Of a DNA stretch of 64,000 bases, positions 46,354 to 55,431 are shown piece by piece (within the stretch, counting starts at the first letter, position 1; every line of letters starts with the position of its first letter). The stretch comes from Epilithonimonas zeae (GTDB taxonomy: Bacteria; Bacteroidota; Bacteroidia; Flavobacteriales; Weeksellaceae): the NCBI RefSeq assembly GCF_900141765.1, contig NZ_FSRK01000001.1, positions 1,302,001 through 1,366,000 of the forward strand, in the 5' to 3' direction. The position numbers and the translations under genes are program-made. The notes under the pieces were generated by a model. It saw only the letters and a program-made list of their open reading frames with translations, was not told where the DNA came from and ran no database searches.

Positions 46354-47328
46354 TTATTTTTTTGAACCTAGAAAATGTTTAAATATCAACCATTTTGATT
46401 GATAATAATTTTTCACTTGATATGTTTGTCTTAGTTTTAAAGATTGAGGAATCGCTGCATAAAACCCAAAATGAGCTTTCAAGATTGCTCCAAGATGAGA
46501 CCATCCATTTTTATATCCAAAATATAATCCTGCAAAACCATCAAGAACTAATCTTGTAAATATTATAGGAACTACTTGGTAAATAGGTAGGTTCTTAACG
46601 AGCATTGTCAAATTATTCCTAAAATTAAGGAAAGTCTTTCTAGGATTTTGTTTGTTTAAAGTCCCACCACCAACGTGGTAAACTATAGATTTACCAGTGT
46701 AATAGATTTTTCTTCCAGCGTTTTTCAGTCTCCAACAAAGATCAATCTCTTCTTGATGGGCGAAGAATCTTTCGTCAAAACCGTTCATATTCCAGAAATC
46801 TTCTGAACGGATAAATAATGAACAGCCGGAAGCCCAGAAAATTTCGGTTTCATCGTCGTATTGTCCGTTATCAGTTTCGATATCATCAAAAACTCTTCCT
46901 CTGCAATAAGGATAACCTAAATTATCTATCAAACCACCACCAGCACCTGCAAATTCGAATTTGTTCATTTGATTATAATCCAGAATTTTCGGCTGAATGG
47001 CTGCGATATTTTGGTCTTCAAAAAATAATTTTGTGATAGGAAATATCCAGTTTTCTGTAACTTCTACATCGGAATTCAGTAAGCAGTAAATGTCAGCTTT
47101 AATGGATTTTAAACCTTCGTTGTAACCTTTAGCAAAACCAGAATTAGATTGATTTTGTATGATTTTTATTGATGGAAAATTAGACGTCAAAAATTGAATA
47201 GAATCGTCTGTAGAAGCATTGTCTATAACATAAATTTCGGCTTCCTGAGAATGTTCTATTACAGATGGTAAGAATTTTTCGAGCCAGCTTTTACCGTTCC
47301 AATTGAGGATTGCGATAGCTACAGTCAT
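46354..47328 (-). CDS. Glycosyltransferase family 2
   Basis: The 324-residue protein has a GT-A domain: VAIAILNWNGKSWLEKFLPS, VIDNASTDDSIQFL, CLLNSDVEV (DxD-like) and DERFFAHQEEIDLCWRLKNA. This resembles rhamnosyl/surface-polysaccharide transferases of the WcaA/RfbF type. The C-terminal part contains a hydrophobic patch that may contact the membrane. It overlaps the upstream acyltransferase gene by one base (TAATG), so translation is coupled. The sugar transferred is unknown. Confidence 0.85.
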   Translation of the reverse strand: MTVAIAILNWNGKSWLEKFLPSVIEHSQEAEIYVIDNASTDDSIQFLTSNFPSIKIIQNQSNSGFAKGYNEGLKSIKADIYCLLNSDVEVTENWIFPITKLFFEDQNIAAIQPKILDYNQMNKFEFAGAGGGLIDNLGYPYCRGRVFDDIETDNGQYDDETEIFWASGCSLFIRSEDFWNMNGFDERFFAHQEEIDLCWRLKNAGRKIYYTGKSIVYHVGGGTLNKQNPRKTFLNFRNNLTMLVKNLPIYQVVPIIFTRLVLDGFAGLYFGYKNGWSHLGAILKAHFGFYAAIPQSLKLRQTYQVKNYYQSKWLIFKHFLGSKK

Positions 47329-48206
47329 TATTCTTGGTAGTTTTTTATAGCATCTTTATATTTCCATCTTCTGTGTGACCAAAGCCAATTATCCGGTCTT
47401 TTTCGAATCGTATTCTCCAACAAGCCGTGGAATTTTTTCACCACCTCGTGTTCCACAAATTTTTCGCCATCAGGATAAATTCTATGGTAATTAACCTGAT
47501 AAAATCCACGTTTTACTTTCTTCATCTCACAATAGATGAAAGCCATATCCATCCTTGTAGATAGTTTATCATAACCGATAAAAGCCGGTGTTTTTTGATT
47601 CAAAAATTTCAATCCGTAATTCACGTGCAAAACGTGCGGCGTCTGATCGGCAACAAACATATAGATTGATTCTCCATTATTGGGTGTTCGGAAAATATGC
47701 TTAATAACTTCGTTGGCTTCTAAAGATTTATTATTAAATCGATTTCTAATCATTTTAATTTTCTCTTCCCAAAAACTGCTGCTCATTTTTCTGTAAACTG
47801 GATGGCAATTTTTTTGAGGAACAAGTGTTGCCAGCGCATTAAACCATTCCCAGTTGAAAACGTGACCAGAAAGAAGGATGACGTTTTTACCTTCGGCTTT
47901 CGCTTCATGGAAAAGATCTTGATTCAAGTGCTGCATTCTAACACGTGACTCTGTATGACTAATTGTGAAAGCCTTTAGCATTTCTGCAAGATAATCGCAA
48001 AAATTAGAAAAGAATTTTTTAGAAATTTCTTTTATCTCTTTCTCCGTCTTTTCGGGAAAAGAGTTTCGTAAATTTTCTAAAACAACTGCTTTTCTATAGC
48101 CTATGATATAATAATTGAGAAAGAACATTATATCTGAAAAGAAATATAATATTCTGAGTGGTAATCTGGAAATTAGTAATAATATGCTGAATAAAAATTG
48201 ATTCAA
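47328..48206 (-). CDS. Lysophospholipid/lipid A acyltransferase (LpxL/HtrB-like)
   Basis: A 292-residue inner-membrane acyltransferase. It has an N-terminal membrane helix and the catalytic H-x4-E motif in SGHVFNWEWF; YMFVADQTPH and RKRPDNWLWSHRRWK are further family marks. LpxL-type enzymes add secondary acyl chains to lipid A. The start appears to be TTG at 48206 because no in-frame ATG precedes the membrane helix. The downstream glycosyltransferase overlaps by one base, suggesting a joint role in envelope lipid or polysaccharide synthesis. Confidence 0.85.
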   Translation of the reverse strand: MNQFLFSILLLISRLPLRILYFFSDIMFFLNYYIIGYRKAVVLENLRNSFPEKTEKEIKEISKKFFSNFCDYLAEMLKAFTISHTESRVRMQHLNQDLFHEAKAEGKNVILLSGHVFNWEWFNALATLVPQKNCHPVYRKMSSSFWEEKIKMIRNRFNNKSLEANEVIKHIFRTPNNGESIYMFVADQTPHVLHVNYGLKFLNQKTPAFIGYDKLSTRMDMAFIYCEMKKVKRGFYQVNYHRIYPDGEKFVEHEVVKKFHGLLENTIRKRPDNWLWSHRRWKYKDAIKNYQE

Positions 48207-48255
48207 TGTATAATGAATATTGGCAAATATACTGAAAAATGGCTGAATTTTTGCT

Positions 48256-48263
48256 TAACTTTG
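48256..48263 (+). promoter_or_regulatory. Candidate -7 box of the thioredoxin-fold gene
   Basis: TAACTTTG matches TAnnTTTG and ends 30 bases before ATG 48294. No -33 element is clear. Confidence 0.45.
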
Positions 48264-48293
48264 ATGTTTAATTAAAATCAATTATCAATTATA

Positions 48294-48842
48294 ATGAGAA
48301 AATCTGTTAAGAGTTTGTTGTTTGTTGGAGGTTTACTTTTATTTTCTCTTTCCAATGCGCAAACAAAAGAATCTCCTTTAACTCAGGAGCAAATAGATGC
48401 TAAAAAGAAAGCTGCGGCTGAAGAAAAAGCAAAACTACCTAAACCATATCATCCCGAAGCTAATGCTGAAGCAGACATCCAGAATGCTGTGAAATTAGCT
48501 AAAAAAGAACATAAGAATGTCATTATACAAGCAGGAGGTAACTGGTGTATTTGGTGTTTAAGATTCAATAATTATGTACAGCAAACACCGGAATTAAAAC
48601 AAATTGTTGATGATAATTATGTGTATTATCATTTGAACTGGTCACCTGAAAATAAAAATGAAAAAATATTTTCCAAGTATGATAATCCTGGAACAAAATA
48701 TGGTTATCCTGTTTTTATGGTCTTAGATGAAAATGGTAAACTGATTCATACTCAAGATAGTTCGGTTTTAGAAGAGGGAAGTGGTTATAGTCTTGAGAAG
48801 GTAAAAGAATTTTTTAATAGCTGGAGATCTAAAAAATCATAG
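48294..48842 (+). CDS. Exported thioredoxin-fold protein
   Basis: A 182-residue protein with a signal peptide (SLLFVGGLLLFSLSNAQ), a charged Ala/Lys-rich linker and a thioredoxin domain. The redox motif is GGNWCIWCLRF (Cys-Ile-Trp-Cys), a non-standard CxxC of the DUF255/TlpA-like thioredoxin group, and YGYPVFMVLDENGK contains the cis-Pro. It would work in the periplasm as a disulfide reductase or chaperone; the partner is unknown. It ends at a bidirectional terminator. Confidence 0.82.
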   Translation: MRKSVKSLLFVGGLLLFSLSNAQTKESPLTQEQIDAKKKAAAEEKAKLPKPYHPEANAEADIQNAVKLAKKEHKNVIIQAGGNWCIWCLRFNNYVQQTPELKQIVDDNYVYYHLNWSPENKNEKIFSKYDNPGTKYGYPVFMVLDENGKLIHTQDSSVLEEGSGYSLEKVKEFFNSWRSKKS

Positions 48843-48854
48843 ATATAAATATAA

Positions 48855-48887
48855 AAAAAACCATTCTAAAATTTAGAATGGTTTTTT
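48855..48887. terminator. Bidirectional terminator between thioredoxin-fold gene and rplI
   Basis: AAAAAACCATTCTAAA and TTTAGAATGGTTTTTT form a near-continuous palindrome centred at 48871, between convergent genes. Confidence 0.85.
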
Positions 48888-48908
48888 ATGTTTTGAAAAT
48901 TAATTCAA

Positions 48909-49424
48909 TTAAGCTTCCTCAGCAGGAGTTTCTTCTACTTTAGCAGGAGCAGCCTTTGGTTTTGGAGCTTCTACTGGAGCGTCAGAAACGATATCGAACT
49001 CGTAGTTGTATTCTACATTTCTGTGAAGTCTTACAACTGCAGAGAATTTACCTGTTCTCTTAATTGTATTTCCAGGGATTTTGATGTATTTTTTATCAAC
49101 GCTTACACCTGCTTTTTCTAGTGCAGCAGCAAGATCAGCATTGTTGATAGAACCAAATAATTTATCACCAGCACCTACTTTTGCAGGAATAGTAACAGAA
49201 GTTTTCTTCAATTGGTCTACAACAGCGTTAGCAGTAGCAATCAATTTAGCTTCTTCTTCTTTTCTAGCTTCCAAAGTAGCTTCTAAAGCCGCTTTGTTTT
49301 TAGGAGTTGCCAAAAGAGCAAAACCTTGAGGTAATAAAAAGTTACGAGCGTAACCTGGTTTTACATTTACTGTATCGAACTCAAGTCCTAAGTTCTCTAC
49401 GTCTTGTTTTAGGATAATTTCCAT
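48909..49424 (-). CDS. rplI: 50S ribosomal protein L9
   Basis: The N-terminal 23S rRNA-binding domain (EIILKQDVENLGLEFDTVNV, then KPGYARNFLLPQGFALLAT) is unmistakable. The central helix and C-terminal domain are present, and the protein carries a lineage-typical Ala/Pro/Glu-rich tail (PVEAPKPKAAPAKVEETPAE) that brings it to 171 residues instead of about 150. It is the third gene of the rpsF-rpsR-rplI cluster but is separated from rpsR by 162 bases with a hairpin and a low-complexity stretch. Confidence 0.96.
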   Translation of the reverse strand: MEIILKQDVENLGLEFDTVNVKPGYARNFLLPQGFALLATPKNKAALEATLEARKEEEAKLIATANAVVDQLKKTSVTIPAKVGAGDKLFGSINNADLAAALEKAGVSVDKKYIKIPGNTIKRTGKFSAVVRLHRNVEYNYEFDIVSDAPVEAPKPKAAPAKVEETPAEEA

Positions 49425-49440
49425 TGTTGTTGTCTTGTTT

Positions 49441-49525
49441 AGATTCTAGAAGTTAGAGGTTAGAAATAAGAAGTTAGAAAATCTAATATCTGAGATCTAA
49501 TATCTAATATCTAAAACAGTTAGAA
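49441..49525. repeat. Low-complexity TTAGA/TCTAA repeat between rpsR and rplI
   Basis: Several TTAGA words (for example AGAAGTTAGAGGTTAGA) are followed by several TCTAA words (ATCTAATATCT repeated), so the two halves are complementary and could form a long imperfect hairpin. No ORF. Confidence 0.6.
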
Positions 49526-49545
49526 TTAAATTATTATTCAGCAAC

Positions 49546-49573
49546 AAAAGAAGCAGGCAAACCTACTTCTTTT
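49546..49573 (-). terminator. Terminator or attenuator after rpsR
   Basis: AAAAGAAGCAGG (49546-49557) pairs with CCTACTTCTTTT (49562-49573) with one mismatch, 14 bases after the rpsR stop. Confidence 0.65.
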
Positions 49574-49586
49574 ATTAATTTTTGTC

Positions 49587-49889
49587 TTATTTCAAAAGAT
49601 CCGCTACGTAAGGCATAAGAGCTAAATGTCTTGCTCTTTTGATAGCCGCAGATACTTTTCTTTGATATTTAAGAGAAGTTCCTGTGTATCTTCTAGGTAA
49701 AATTTTACCTTGCTCGTTTACGAATTGTAAAAGGAAATCTGCATCTTTATAATCTACGTGCTTAATTCCAAATTTTTTGAATCTACAATATTTCTTTTCA
49801 GATTTTGTATTGATATCAAGTGGAGTAAGAAACTTCACTTCTGATTCACCTCCAGCAGAGGCTTGTTTTGCCATATCGTCTATTGCCAT
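49587..49889 (-). CDS. rpsR: 30S ribosomal protein S18
   Basis: A 100-residue protein with the S18 core: [20 protein letters not shown], then [20 protein letters not shown] and RHLALMPYV. The N-terminal extension is slightly longer than in enterobacteria, as is usual in Bacteroidota. It binds S6 on the 30S platform, and its gene follows rpsF by 25 bases. Confidence 0.96.
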   Translation of the reverse strand: MAIDDMAKQASAGGESEVKFLTPLDINTKSEKKYCRFKKFGIKHVDYKDADFLLQFVNEQGKILPRRYTGTSLKYQRKVSAAIKRARHLALMPYVADLLK

Positions 49890-49914
49890 TGTTTTAAATT
49901 TTAAAGATTAATAA

Positions 49915-50256
49915 TTAAGCTTTAGCAGATTTTACTTTGCTTCTTCTTGTTACTGCATATTCTATAGCGTGCTTGTCAAGTTTAGTCGTTAAATAACGGA
50001 TAACTCTCTCATCACGCTTGTAAGCAGTTTCTAGATCAGCAACTACAGTTCCTTCCCCTTTGAATTCGATTAGAGTATAAAACCCATTCTTTTTCAATTG
50101 GATTGGATAAGCCAATTTCTTAAGTCCCCAATTTTCTTTGGCAACGATTTCGCAATTGTTTGAAGTCAATAGATCTTCAAATTTTTTCACTGCTTCCTCC
50201 ACCTGACCATCAGATAGAACGGGAGTTAAAATGAAAACAGTTTCGTAATTGTTCAT
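49915..50256 (-). CDS. rpsF: 30S ribosomal protein S6
   Basis: The 113-residue protein opens [20 protein letters not shown] and contains [20 protein letters not shown] and [16 protein letters not shown], all S6 hallmarks. It pairs with S18, encoded next. No priB or ssb gene lies between them, unlike in enterobacteria. Confidence 0.96.
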   Translation of the reverse strand: MNNYETVFILTPVLSDGQVEEAVKKFEDLLTSNNCEIVAKENWGLKKLAYPIQLKKNGFYTLIEFKGEGTVVADLETAYKRDERVIRYLTTKLDKHAIEYAVTRRSKVKSAKA

Positions 50257-50334
50257 AATGTTAATTAATTTTAATTAAAAATTCGAGTTGCAAAAGTACA
50301 ACTTTTTTCTAAACTACAACTAATTAATATAAAA

Positions 50335-50359
50335 AATCCCGCTAAATATTAGCGGGATT
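50335..50359 (-). terminator. Terminator of the 510-residue T9SS gene
   Basis: AATCCCGCTAA (50335-50345) pairs perfectly with TTAGCGGGATT (50349-50359) and is followed by a minus-strand U-tract, 22 bases beyond the stop. Confidence 0.88.
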
Positions 50360-50381
50360 AAATTGATTATAGAAAAATTAA

Positions 50382-51914
50382 TTATTTCTTGATCACTTTT
50401 GTAGAAGAAGTAGAGCCATCTTCCATCGTAGTAGTTACAACATAAACTCCAGAATTAAATTTAGTGAAATCAATTTTAGATGTCGCTTCATTTAAATCTT
50501 TAGTTAATAATTGCTTACCAGTTACATCAAATACTTTAACAGATTTGATTTTTCCTTGAGCCTCAATAGTGAAGATATCTTTTACTGGGTTTGGATAAGC
50601 TTTGATACCGTTTTTAGAAACGTCATTAACAGCTAACTGTCCAATATTTAAAGTATAATCTTCTACCTGTCCAAATGTTGCAGTTCCACAAGGAGTAGTA
50701 TTAGAACTAGAAGAACTTGTATCGTTCAATCTAACTCTCATACGAGTTGTGCCAATAGTAGCACTTGCGGGAATAGTGATAGAACCTGTCCAAGGAGATT
50801 TTTTTATTGGAGTTACTAAAACTTGTTCTCCAACATCATTGAAGTCCTTATCATTATTCAAATCTATCCAAACAGTTACTTGATCTTCGTCATAAGAAGT
50901 TCCAGTGAATGATGCTGTAAAAGTGTAAGTTGATCCTGCCTCTACATTACCTGTAACTGAGGTAAAATCCTCATAACCTGCAGTAGCTGTTGAATTATTG
51001 TTAATAGTAGCAAAAGTCACATTGCTTATCTTCTCAAAACTTGTAGATGTTGCACCAGCGGTACAATAGGTTGGCGCCATTGTTGTAAAAGAATACACAA
51101 CACAACCGGAAGCTGAACCAGCTGTATTTTTAGGTATTACTCTCCAATAGTATGTTGAGGATGGGTCTAGATTAGTTGCTGTATAAGTTGTTCCTGTAAC
51201 ATTAGTAAGTAAAGTTGTTGGGTTAGTATTTTTATCAAGATATACATCATATGAGTCAACTGAACTACCGGAAGAAGGAGGTGTCCAAGATAATGCTAAT
51301 GATGCATATGATACATTTGCTGCTGCATTTGCCGGGAGTGTTGGCATTGCACAATTAGGAGCCGAAGCAGCTGGTTTTTGCACTTTTATATTATCAACAT
51401 ATAAAGCAGCTCCATCTGCTCCAACATATTGAAAAGCAATTTTTACATTGGCATTTCCAGCATAAGAAGATAAATTAACTGTTACTGGATTCATAACCCA
51501 GTTTGTAAAAGTTCCTAGATCATTTTCTGACCAAACCTGAGTCCAATTTGCCCCATTGTCTGTAGAAACCTTGATGAATGCATCATAGTTGTTTTCAGGA
51601 TCCACAGCCCAATAATAGCTTAATCCAATGTTAGCAGTCAAAGTATAGGTGGTGCTTTCACTAAAATCTAAACTAGGTGTAATGAGCCATTCGTTTTGAG
51701 CTGCCGTTGATTCATCATAATTTACCGTTGCTTTATAATCTGTACCTGCAAGAGGATCCTCAACGTGCCAAGTCTCGGTAGGATTAGATTGTTGTACTGT
51801 CCAAGTTGTGGGAAGCGTACCCGTTTGGAAGTTTTCATTCAATAATACATTGCTTTGTGCAAAACCAAAGAAAGGAATTGATAGCAAAACCAAATTAAGT
51901 AAAGTTTTTTTCAT
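50382..51914 (-). CDS. Secreted multidomain protein with T9SS type A sorting domain
   Basis: The 510 residues comprise a signal peptide (LLNLVLLSIPFFGFAQ), a choice-of-anchor J/cleaved-adhesin domain (NENFQTGTLPTTWTV to about residue 190), a fibronectin type III domain (SLALSWTPPSSGSSVDSYDV), a GEVED domain (VTVWIDLNNDKDFNDVGEQV) and a C-terminal sorting domain (GIKAYPNPVKDIFTI ... GVYVVTTTMEDG). Such proteins are exported by T9SS and displayed or released; the combination resembles secreted adhesins and peptidase pro-parts, but no catalytic domain is seen. Confidence 0.85.
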   Translation of the reverse strand: MKKTLLNLVLLSIPFFGFAQSNVLLNENFQTGTLPTTWTVQQSNPTETWHVEDPLAGTDYKATVNYDESTAAQNEWLITPSLDFSESTTYTLTANIGLSYYWAVDPENNYDAFIKVSTDNGANWTQVWSENDLGTFTNWVMNPVTVNLSSYAGNANVKIAFQYVGADGAALYVDNIKVQKPAASAPNCAMPTLPANAAANVSYASLALSWTPPSSGSSVDSYDVYLDKNTNPTTLLTNVTGTTYTATNLDPSSTYYWRVIPKNTAGSASGCVVYSFTTMAPTYCTAGATSTSFEKISNVTFATINNNSTATAGYEDFTSVTGNVEAGSTYTFTASFTGTSYDEDQVTVWIDLNNDKDFNDVGEQVLVTPIKKSPWTGSITIPASATIGTTRMRVRLNDTSSSSSNTTPCGTATFGQVEDYTLNIGQLAVNDVSKNGIKAYPNPVKDIFTIEAQGKIKSVKVFDVTGKQLLTKDLNEATSKIDFTKFNSGVYVVTTTMEDGSTSSTKVIKK

Positions 51915-51953
51915 AAAATTAATTTTTATTTGTTATTATGTATAATAAAATTA

Positions 51954-52577
51954 TTAATAGGGATTTGTTTTAATTTCCACGATTACGCGTCTGCTCGGTC
52001 CAAAATACTCTTTCGTGTGTATACGAAACGCTTTTATATGTTTTAGTTGGTAATTATTTTGAACTTCAGCTCTAAATGTGTTTAAAACTGTATTAGCTGC
52101 ATCATTTGTCATCCATGTATTAGTAACTAGTAAATTTTGATAACCATTTTCCTCAAAAATTCTATAATTAACAGATCCATATATATTATCAAATCCAGAA
52201 TTAAATTCACCATAGAAAGTAGGAATGGCTCTAGATTCAATAGGTATTATATTTTTTCCAATAAAATGAGAAAGATCAATACATTCTTTACCATTTTGTA
52301 GACAATTATTAAGAAGATAACTATTATCATAAAAAGCAACATTGTATGAATCTATATAAGGAAAACTGATTAAATTCAAATTAGACGGATCATTATAAAT
52401 ACTAATAAATTCTCCTGTACTAGGATTAATAGTCCCAAATAAAATTGAACTTTGCTCTACACCACTTTTGCTGGAGCTAAAATTAGAATCACTAAATAAG
52501 GATGAATCTTCTTCAATTCTATTATTGCAGGAAATAATAATTGTCAAGATAAAATAAATAAATAGATTTTTTTTCAT
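51954..52577 (-). CDS. Hypothetical lipoprotein
   Basis: A 207-residue protein whose signal (LFIYFILTIIISC) ends in a lipobox Cys followed by NNRIEEDSSLF, an acidic surface-export-like stretch. The Ser-rich segment near residues 28-40 is followed by a region without recognised domains. It is transcribed just upstream of the T9SS gene on the same strand (39-base gap). Base composition is notably A/T-rich, more than in its neighbours, which may indicate a young or transferred gene. Confidence 0.6.
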   Translation of the reverse strand: MKKNLFIYFILTIIISCNNRIEEDSSLFSDSNFSSSKSGVEQSSILFGTINPSTGEFISIYNDPSNLNLISFPYIDSYNVAFYDNSYLLNNCLQNGKECIDLSHFIGKNIIPIESRAIPTFYGEFNSGFDNIYGSVNYRIFEENGYQNLLVTNTWMTNDAANTVLNTFRAEVQNNYQLKHIKAFRIHTKEYFGPSRRVIVEIKTNPY

Positions 52578-52773
52578 AAGTTATTTTTTTTTAATTCTCT
52601 CAAATTTAGTTAAATTATTTTTAAATAACCAAATTTAAGTAAGTAAAATTGTTAATAATATATGACAAATTAAATTTTGTTATGATTTAAATTATTTAAA
52701 TATTCAATTATAAATATGAAATATTCAAATAATTTTCTTTAATCACACAATATTTAGAATCATATGATTTAAA

Positions 52774-52823
52774 ATTTTCGCCAAACAAATATTAAAAAAT
52801 TTAAATATTTGTTTGGCGAAAAT
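52774..52823 (-). terminator. Terminator-like inverted repeat after folP
   Basis: A 20-bp perfect inverted repeat (ATTTTCGCCAAACAAATATT at 52774-52793 and its complement at 52804-52823) with a 10-base loop, 8 bases beyond the folP stop. The rest of the 254-base gap is A/T-rich and shows nothing else. Confidence 0.75.
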
Positions 52824-52831
52824 AATGGAAA

Positions 52832-53665
52832 TCAGTTAATTAAACTTTCCGGATTATGAAGCCTAATGATATTTGCTTCCTTTTCTAATAACTTGTGATG
52901 TAAATCTAATGTTTCCTTTTCAACTTCGTTCGGTTGTTTTCCAAGTGGTTTGTAGATGAATGATTTTTTTGAAATCCCAGCTAGAATCGGTAATTTTCCA
53001 AATCCAATATAGTCAAATTCATTAATCATTTGATATTGGTCTTCAACTGTTTTACCGAAGCCGAATCCAGCGTCGAGAATAATATCTTTAATTCCTTTTT
53101 GTCTTAAAAGATTTACTTTTTCTGAAAAAAATCGATTGATTGAGATTATGATATCATCGAATTTAATTTTATCGTGCATCGAACCATAAGTCGGATTAAT
53201 ATGCATCAATATATAAGGTAAACCGGTTTTTGCAACTGTATCCAAAAGCTCAGAATCAAACTGTCCTGCAGAAATATCATTTACAATATCAATTCCTTCA
53301 TCATAACCAAACTTTACAACATCAGAATAAAATGTATCCAGCGAAATCAAACTTTCCGGAAATTCTTTTTTGATTAATGAAATCACATTTCCGATTCTTC
53401 TGATTTCTTCGTCTGCATTCAAAAATTCCGCATTTGGACGGGTTGACTGTGCACCAACGTCAATAATTGTCGCTCCATTTTTCAATAATTTTTCAGCGTG
53501 TTGCAAAGCTGATTTTTCATTGTTAAATTTCCCGCCATCAGAAAAAGAATCAGGCGTTAGATTCAAGATTCCCATTAGTTTGGGTTTTGACAAATCAATC
53601 AATCTGCCATTGCAATTGATTGAGAAAAATCTTGATTGATTAGAATTGGTAACAGAAAATTCCAT
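52832..53665 (-). CDS. folP: Dihydropteroate synthase
   Basis: The 277-residue enzyme joins p-aminobenzoate to 7,8-dihydropterin pyrophosphate in folate synthesis. Pterin-site motifs are complete: MGILNLTPDSFSDGG, IDVGAQSTRP, and ILDAGFGFGKTVEDQY; GISKKSFIY is the phosphate-binding SxKSF-type block. Length is normal. It follows the DUF2891 gene by 49 bases and may share its transcript. Confidence 0.95.
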   Translation of the reverse strand: MEFSVTNSNQSRFFSINCNGRLIDLSKPKLMGILNLTPDSFSDGGKFNNEKSALQHAEKLLKNGATIIDVGAQSTRPNAEFLNADEEIRRIGNVISLIKKEFPESLISLDTFYSDVVKFGYDEGIDIVNDISAGQFDSELLDTVAKTGLPYILMHINPTYGSMHDKIKFDDIIISINRFFSEKVNLLRQKGIKDIILDAGFGFGKTVEDQYQMINEFDYIGFGKLPILAGISKKSFIYKPLGKQPNEVEKETLDLHHKLLEKEANIIRLHNPESLIN

Positions 53666-53714
53666 TTGAAATTTTATAATAATGTAAAGTAAATTTGTGT
53701 GAAAAAATATTATT

Positions 53715-54782
53715 TTAATTAGTCAAAGCATAGACAGCAAAGCTCGCCAACCAATGATCACCACCATAATTGCCTTGAAAAATAATTGGTAATGAGTTTT
53801 CAATAAATTTTTCCCGAGTCACTTCAAATTGCTTTCTGATGGAATTCTTTTCCGGTAAAGCATTGATAATTTTTTTCATTGCCCAAGCTTTCGAAAATGA
53901 TAGTCCCACAAGATGAACTGTTTGATAGTCATTAACATCACTTATAATAGGAATTTGCTCAATATTTTCCAAACTTCTTTTTTCGTAAAATTGATTAAGC
54001 CATTTTTCAAATTCTTTCTGAGGTAGAATTCTGCTCATCAACTCTGCAATTTCCAGACTTGGTGAAAAGAAATCACTTCCATCAGGTTCCAGGTAAGCTG
54101 GAGTTTTAGTATTATTTAAATAGAAAATTTTAGCTTTTTCAGATAACTCTTTCTCGAATGATTGATCTCCAACTTCTCCTGCCCAATCGATAGCGAAACT
54201 CATTGCAAATGCGGTATTCGGATGAACGCCTGTTCTGTTGGGATAGGTTTGTTTGGGTAAATAGGCTTTCCAAAGCCTTAGAATTTCACCTGTCAAAGGT
54301 TTTAAATTTTGATGCCAGACTTTGGCTTTTGGATGATTCCATCTTGCTAATTCTTCGTCCAATTTCAAAATCCAAGCCCAACCGTAAGTTCTTTCAAAAT
54401 TTTGCGCCACTTGATATTTGGTAAAATAAGACGCTTCTTCTTTGATTTTTTCAGGTGAAAAAGATTCATCCAGAATAGAAATAATTTTATCTCTATTTTC
54501 TAAATCCTGAACAGTTCTCAATAATCTCAACAACATCCAATGTCCGTGCACAGAACTGTGCCAATCAAAACAACCATAAAAACTTGGATGCAATTCTTTT
54601 GGAGTAAGCATAGCGTCTTTTTCAGCATTGATGACGTGTGCCGTTTTATTGGGATACTCTTGATTGATACATTTCAAAGGCATCGAAGCAAGCCTATTGG
54701 CCATTTCTGTTGTCAGTTCCAATTTCTGTTGAGCATTGATAAAAACAGAGGATACTATAAAAAAAGAAATGACAAATCGCAT
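53715..54782 (-). CDS. DUF2891 family exported protein
   Basis: A 355-residue protein with a signal peptide (FVISFFIVSSVFINAQQ). HPSFYGCFDWHSSVHGHWML is the DUF2891 signature, and repeated helical segments suggest an alpha/alpha-barrel. Conserved His/Asp in the FDWHSSVHGHW block might form an active site, but no activity is established for the family. It lies directly upstream of folP and divergent from the DUF1599 operon. Confidence 0.8.
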   Translation of the reverse strand: MRFVISFFIVSSVFINAQQKLELTTEMANRLASMPLKCINQEYPNKTAHVINAEKDAMLTPKELHPSFYGCFDWHSSVHGHWMLLRLLRTVQDLENRDKIISILDESFSPEKIKEEASYFTKYQVAQNFERTYGWAWILKLDEELARWNHPKAKVWHQNLKPLTGEILRLWKAYLPKQTYPNRTGVHPNTAFAMSFAIDWAGEVGDQSFEKELSEKAKIFYLNNTKTPAYLEPDGSDFFSPSLEIAELMSRILPQKEFEKWLNQFYEKRSLENIEQIPIISDVNDYQTVHLVGLSFSKAWAMKKIINALPEKNSIRKQFEVTREKFIENSLPIIFQGNYGGDHWLASFAVYALTN

Positions 54783-54855
54783 AAATAATTTTTAGAATCA
54801 TAAAAATAGATAATTTTTCTGGTTGGCAATCAAAAATTAAAAACAACTAAATTTG

Positions 54856-54863
54856 TATCTTTG
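54856..54863 (+). promoter_or_regulatory. Candidate -7 box of the DUF1599-tpiA operon
   Basis: TATCTTTG matches TAnnTTTG and ends 17 bases before ATG 54881. No -33 element is found at the normal distance. Confidence 0.45.
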
Positions 54864-54880
54864 ACCAATTAGACAGATTT

Positions 54881-55417
54881 ATGCACAATACATCCGCCCA
54901 GTTTGACGACGTTATCAAGACTTGCAGAGACCTTTTTCAAAAGAAAATGAAAGATTATGGAACAGCTTGGCGCGTTCTTCGTCCAAGTTCTATCACGGAC
55001 CAAATCTATATCAAGGTGAATAGAATCAGAACGTTACAAATGACGGATGTGAAAATGGTTGATGAAAGTGAGGAAGATGAATTCATTGCGATTATCAATT
55101 ATTCTATTATTGGGTTGATTCAGCTGGAGAAGGGTTTTTCTGATGAACTAAATGCTAATCCTGAAGACATTATTAATCTCTACGATTCTTATGCTCAGAA
55201 AGCAAAAGAACTGATGGAACGAAAAAATCACGATTATGGCGAAGCTTGGAGAGATATGAGAATCTCGTCCATTACAGATTTGATTTATCAAAAGGTTTTG
55301 AGAACCAAGCAAATAGAAGATAATCAAGGGAAAACTTTGGTTTCGGAAGGTTTGGATGCCAACTATTTTGATATGTTGAATTATGCTGTTTTTTGTCTGA
55401 TTAAATTTAAAAATTAA
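54881..55417 (+). CDS. DUF1599 protein with internal duplication
   Basis: The 178-residue cytoplasmic protein has two related halves: KMKDYGTAWRVLRPSSITDQ (from about residue 26) and RKNHDYGEAWRDMRISSITD (from about residue 113). Each half carries the KxxDYGxAWRxxRxSSITD motif of DUF1599, an all-helical nucleotide pyrophosphohydrolase-like family. It is the first gene of a tight four-gene operon ending in tpiA, a conserved arrangement in this phylum. The substrate is unknown. Confidence 0.85.
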   Translation: MHNTSAQFDDVIKTCRDLFQKKMKDYGTAWRVLRPSSITDQIYIKVNRIRTLQMTDVKMVDESEEDEFIAIINYSIIGLIQLEKGFSDELNANPEDIINLYDSYAQKAKELMERKNHDYGEAWRDMRISSITDLIYQKVLRTKQIEDNQGKTLVSEGLDANYFDMLNYAVFCLIKFKN

Positions 55418-55431
55418 TACCGAAAAAAATT

